Source of the DNA: Salegentibacter sp. Hel_I_6
GTDB taxonomy: Bacteria; Bacteroidota; Bacteroidia; Flavobacteriales; Flavobacteriaceae
Length of the DNA: 64,000 nt
Assembly (NCBI RefSeq): GCF_000745315.1
Contig: NZ_JQNQ01000001.1
Coordinates: forward strand, 1,488,001-1,552,000
Direction: 5' to 3'
Part shown: piece by piece, positions 61,377 to 64,000 of the stretch
How positions within the stretch are numbered: the stretch's first letter is position 1
How the letters are laid out: each line of letters opens with the position of its first letter
Program-made: the position numbers and the translations under genes
The notes under the pieces: model-generated
Told to the model about the DNA's origin: nothing
Databases searched by the model: none
What the model saw: only the letters and a program-made list of their open reading frames with translations

Positions 61377-62375
61377 TTAAAATAGTTTTAGAACAAAAAA
61401 CACCATAGTTAAAAGATATACAATATACGCTGCATCGAAAACGAATATCTGCCATCTGCTGAACCCGTGAAGTTCCTTGCTTTGATGGACAAATACTGAA
61501 TATAAAAGCGGCATCAGTCCTACAAAAGCCAGGTTGACCCAAAACAACTGGAAATCTTCGATTGGGGTCGTTACCAGTGCCAGGGGGAAAAATGCCACTG
61601 TCATGGTAACGGCATTATCTGCAATCACACTGGTGGTACCCGCAGTCACTTCACCTCCCTTTACCACACTCCATGTTTTGAATATTTCAGGGGCGGTAGT
61701 CATAATTCCGGTGATAAACAACCCTCCAACAATTTCGGAAATATTCAGTGCCGAAACAATATTTTCGGTAGCTTTTACAATAAAAAAAGCCCCCACGGCT
61801 ATGGCCAGGGCCCCTGCAACCGAAAGCCATATTTTCTTTTTATCCCATTCTACCTTCTGACCCTTTTCCCTGCCTTTTATAATGGCATGCGTTAAAAAAG
61901 CCGCATAGGCAGCCAGCATGATCCACCCATCAATGGGTTGTAATCCACGCCAGGCTTTGGGAAGCGTTAATATAGCCACCAACCCGATAATTACCAGATA
62001 GGGGATAGATAATACCGAGACGGAACGTTTGTTCAGGGCCAGCAGGTTGGCATCCAGATGTTTTTGGTGTTCCTTATTATTTTTAAATTGCTTTCTGGAA
62101 GCGAAATAGGCTATGCTAACCATCAACGGAATGGAAATTATATTGGAACCCAAAAGGTTGCCCAGACCAATTTCCGATACTCCCCGGGCTGCACTGGTAA
62201 CGTTTACAGCTACCTCGGGGCTGGCGGTCACAATGGCAAGTAAAGCTGCTCCTGCAGAAGCTGTAAGCCCCCATTGCTTACGGAGCATCTTTAAAGGCGT
62301 CAAGAGTTGGTCCGCACCCCAATGGGCAGCCCAAGCTGCCAATCCCAATACTACTACCCAAAGCCAAACGTTCAT
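61377..62375 (-). CDS. Na+/Ca2+ exchanger-type membrane antiporter
   Basis: 332 residues, about ten helices, with the two inverted alpha repeats of the CaCA superfamily. The first has ASPEVAVNVTSAARGVSEIGLGNLLGSNI, the second TTAPEIFKTWSVVKGGEVTAGTTSVIADNAV. Acidic residues in each repeat (SPE, APE) are the expected cation ligands. The second repeat's GTTSVIADNAV deviates from the usual G-N-x-x-G-S-N-I. The transported cation is uncertain. It lies 11 bp after lspA on the same strand. Confidence 0.85.
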   Translation of the reverse strand: MNVWLWVVVLGLAAWAAHWGADQLLTPLKMLRKQWGLTASAGAALLAIVTASPEVAVNVTSAARGVSEIGLGNLLGSNIISIPLMVSIAYFASRKQFKNNKEHQKHLDANLLALNKRSVSVLSIPYLVIIGLVAILTLPKAWRGLQPIDGWIMLAAYAAFLTHAIIKGREKGQKVEWDKKKIWLSVAGALAIAVGAFFIVKATENIVSALNISEIVGGLFITGIMTTAPEIFKTWSVVKGGEVTAGTTSVIADNAVTMTVAFFPLALVTTPIEDFQLFWVNLAFVGLMPLLYSVFVHQSKELHGFSRWQIFVFDAAYIVYLLTMVFFVLKLF

Positions 62376-62386
62376 AACTAATCGAT

Positions 62387-63058
62387 TTATATAATTGTCC
62401 TGTTACTTTCAGTATATTTCAACTTTTTATTTTCCGATATTTTCTGGTCTTTTTTTTGTTGGCTTTGAAAGATCAGGAGTAAAATCACTCCCGTGCTAAT
62501 CCAAACATCTGCGGTATTGAATACAGGGTCGAAAAAAGTAAATTCATTGCCTCCCCATAATAGCAGCCATTCCGGAAGCCTTGTTTCAATAATTGGAAAG
62601 AACCACATATCCACCACATTGCCATTTAAAAATCCCGCATAACCACCGCCTGAGGAGAATATTTCTGCAATATTACGAAGTGCGGGATCACTTTTTTCAA
62701 AAATCAGTCCGTAAAATGCACCGTCAATCAAATTGCCCAATGCACCTGCGTATATAAATGCGGCACAGATTATAAAGACTTTTGCATATCCTTCACGTAT
62801 CATTTTTTTGATATAAAAGGTCCCCCAAATAACGGCTACGAAGCGAAATAGTATTAAAACAAATTTGGCCAGATATCCCTCGCCAAATTTAAAGCCCCAG
62901 GCCATGCCGGGATTCTCCAAAAAATGTAAGCGAAACCAATCCAGGCCAAACACAAAATATTCCTCGCCATAATAAAAATGGGTCTTCACATAAATTTTTA
63001 TGACCTGGTCTATTACCAACAACAGTAAAATCAATAATGCTACACTACTTTTATTCAT
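62387..63058 (-). CDS. lspA: Lipoprotein signal peptidase (signal peptidase II)
   Basis: 223 residues from ATG 63058 (an in-frame ATG at 63094 would add twelve). Aspartyl protease of the inner membrane that releases lipoprotein signal peptides. Both catalytic motifs are present, GALGNLIDGAFYG and PVFNTADVWIST, and the N-terminal IDQVIKIYVK is typical. The protein has a long insert between the motifs, as in Bacteroidota LspA. It stands between a CDF transporter and a cation antiporter, as an extra lspA often does in metal-resistance loci. Confidence 0.92.
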   Translation of the reverse strand: MNKSSVALLILLLLVIDQVIKIYVKTHFYYGEEYFVFGLDWFRLHFLENPGMAWGFKFGEGYLAKFVLILFRFVAVIWGTFYIKKMIREGYAKVFIICAAFIYAGALGNLIDGAFYGLIFEKSDPALRNIAEIFSSGGGYAGFLNGNVVDMWFFPIIETRLPEWLLLWGGNEFTFFDPVFNTADVWISTGVILLLIFQSQQKKDQKISENKKLKYTESNRTII

Positions 63059-63103
63059 AATTTCCTTATTGTTGCCCAACGTCTTGTGCAACATATATTT
63101 GCA

Positions 63104-63904
63104 TTATTTAGATAATTTTAAAATTCTTATGGCACCCCGCATTACAAACGTAAAAACGATGCCGCCAATTACCAAATCAGGCCATTTGCTATCCAGAAAA
63201 TAGACCAAAACACCGGCCAGTATCACCCCGCCGTTTACGATGATATCATTCGACGTAAAAATAGCACTGGCCTGCATATGCGCCTCCTTACTTTTGGCCT
63301 TATTTATCAACCAAAGCGAAATAAGGTTACCCAGAAGGGCGAAAATGGAAACAATGATCATCAATTGGAAAATTGGTGTTTCACTACTGGTAAAAAACCT
63401 TCTTAATACCTCTGCAAAACCAAGTGTTGCCAAGGCCATCTGAAAATACCCGCTGAATTTTGCCACCTTCTTTTTTCTGGAAATGGCACCACCTACTGCA
63501 AATAAACTTAGCGCATATACTATCGAATCTGCCAGCATATCCAACGAATCTGCAATAAGACCCATAGAAGAAGAGATCCACCCCGTGGTCATTTCGATAA
63601 TGAAAAAGCCGAAATTTATCCCAAAGACCCACCAAAGGATTGTTTTCTGTTTGGATTGGTCTTCTATTACGGGAGGATCGGCTTCTTCGGTCCCTTGGAA
63701 GGAATCCCCAAGGTTTAAACCGGCTATTGATATTTGTATATCTTCGATTCCATTCACATGATATACTTCCAATTTCCTGTTGGGAATATCAAAATCCAAA
63801 TATTTCACTTGTGTATAAGCCTCCAACTTCATCCGGATCATCTGTTCTTCTGAAGGACAGTCCATTTGACTTACTATAAAAGTACTTTTGTTCATTTCTC
63901 CCAT
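63104..63904 (-). CDS. CDF-family cation efflux protein with N-terminal HMA-like domain
   Basis: 266 residues. The first ~85 resemble an HMA fold but with a single Cys (SQMDCPSEEQMIRMKL) instead of CxxC. The CDF membrane domain follows, with the helix-2 site IADSLDMLADSIVYALS and the helix-5 site SAIFTSNDIIVNGG, giving Asp/Asn ligands. There is no C-terminal cytosolic domain, so the protein ends after the sixth helix. The transported ion is probably a divalent metal. It starts 1 bp after the upstream partial gene's stop. Confidence 0.88.
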   Translation of the reverse strand: MGEMNKSTFIVSQMDCPSEEQMIRMKLEAYTQVKYLDFDIPNRKLEVYHVNGIEDIQISIAGLNLGDSFQGTEEADPPVIEDQSKQKTILWWVFGINFGFFIIEMTTGWISSSMGLIADSLDMLADSIVYALSLFAVGGAISRKKKVAKFSGYFQMALATLGFAEVLRRFFTSSETPIFQLMIIVSIFALLGNLISLWLINKAKSKEAHMQASAIFTSNDIIVNGGVILAGVLVYFLDSKWPDLVIGGIVFTFVMRGAIRILKLSK

Positions 63905-63905
63905 A

Positions 63906-64000
63906 TCACTTAACTATATTTTTCTTTCCTTTATTGGAAGTTAATAAGAGAATTACCGCACCGCCAATAGCTGCAAGTAATGAAGCTATCAAAATGCTTA
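63906..64000 (-). CDS. C-terminal end of an upstream membrane protein (partial)
   Basis: Open frame from the window edge to a TGA at 63906-63908. It encodes a hydrophobic helix (SILIASLLAAIGGAVILLL) and a basic tail (TSNKGKKNIVK). It is directly upstream of the CDF gene (1-bp gap), so it is the previous gene of the same operon. Too little is visible to name it. Confidence 0.6.
   Translation of the reverse strand, partial: SILIASLLAAIGGAVILLLTSNKGKKNIVK

Overview
The window looks like Bacteroidota, most likely a marine or saline Flavobacteriaceae relative of Zunongwangia, Gramella or Salegentibacter. This is inferred from AT-rich DNA, few Shine-Dalgarno sites, promoters with the Bacteroidota -7 box (TAnnTTTG), a SusC/SusD pair, DUF6520-type secreted peptides and a Bacteroides-type tra/mob set. 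No rRNA or tRNA gene was seen.

Region 1 (1-16 kb) is a defence island. A minus-strand operon reads hsdM, hsdS, mcrB, mcrC, hsdR: a type I restriction-modification system with a McrBC pair inserted in its middle (hsdR runs off the left edge). After an intergenic stretch with two related hairpins come an unrecognised gene and a GNAT acetyltransferase. Next is a two-gene Hachiman system (hamA, hamB) bracketed by 58-bp imperfect direct repeats, each ending in a TTAC-N8-GTAA palindrome. A small Xre regulator carries a better version of that palindrome in its own promoter.

Region 2 (16-26 kb) starts with two strongly folded non-coding segments. They precede a SusC, SusD and M16 metalloprotease operon. 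Convergent to it are a DUF6520-like secreted peptide, an AraC regulator and a small STAS-like protein. This suggests uptake or processing of peptides.

Region 3 (26-47.7 kb) is an integrative conjugative element backbone. It has rteC, a replication module (HTH protein, winged-helix protein, DnaC-like loader), tra genes resembling CTnDOT traE, F, G, I, J, K, M and N, and on the opposite strand a coupling protein, relaxase and BfmA/BtgA-type accessory protein. A hairpin-rich oriT candidate, a RadC-like protein and ssb follow. Its cargo at 29-34 kb is a three-gene set: a large adenine methyltransferase, a PD-(D/E)xK nuclease and a HEPN/RES toxin-like protein. A decayed N-acetylmuramoyl-L-alanine amidase lies just before the tra genes. 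No integrase or att site was identified.

Region 4 (48-64 kb) is metal-resistance and stress cargo. An ArsR-controlled mercury operon holds a MerT-MerP fusion, a MerA-like reductase and a GDCCVxC protein. A CsoR-type repressor is followed by a thioredoxin-like protein, a four-helix Csp-like copper protein and an MFS/DoxX pair. Four promoters here share a C-rich element at a fixed position between -33 and -7, which looks like one CsoR regulon. A di-heme oxidoreductase, Rieske and porin operon follows, then a minus-strand block of UspA, SpoIIAA-like, APC permease, cation antiporter, lspA and CDF genes.
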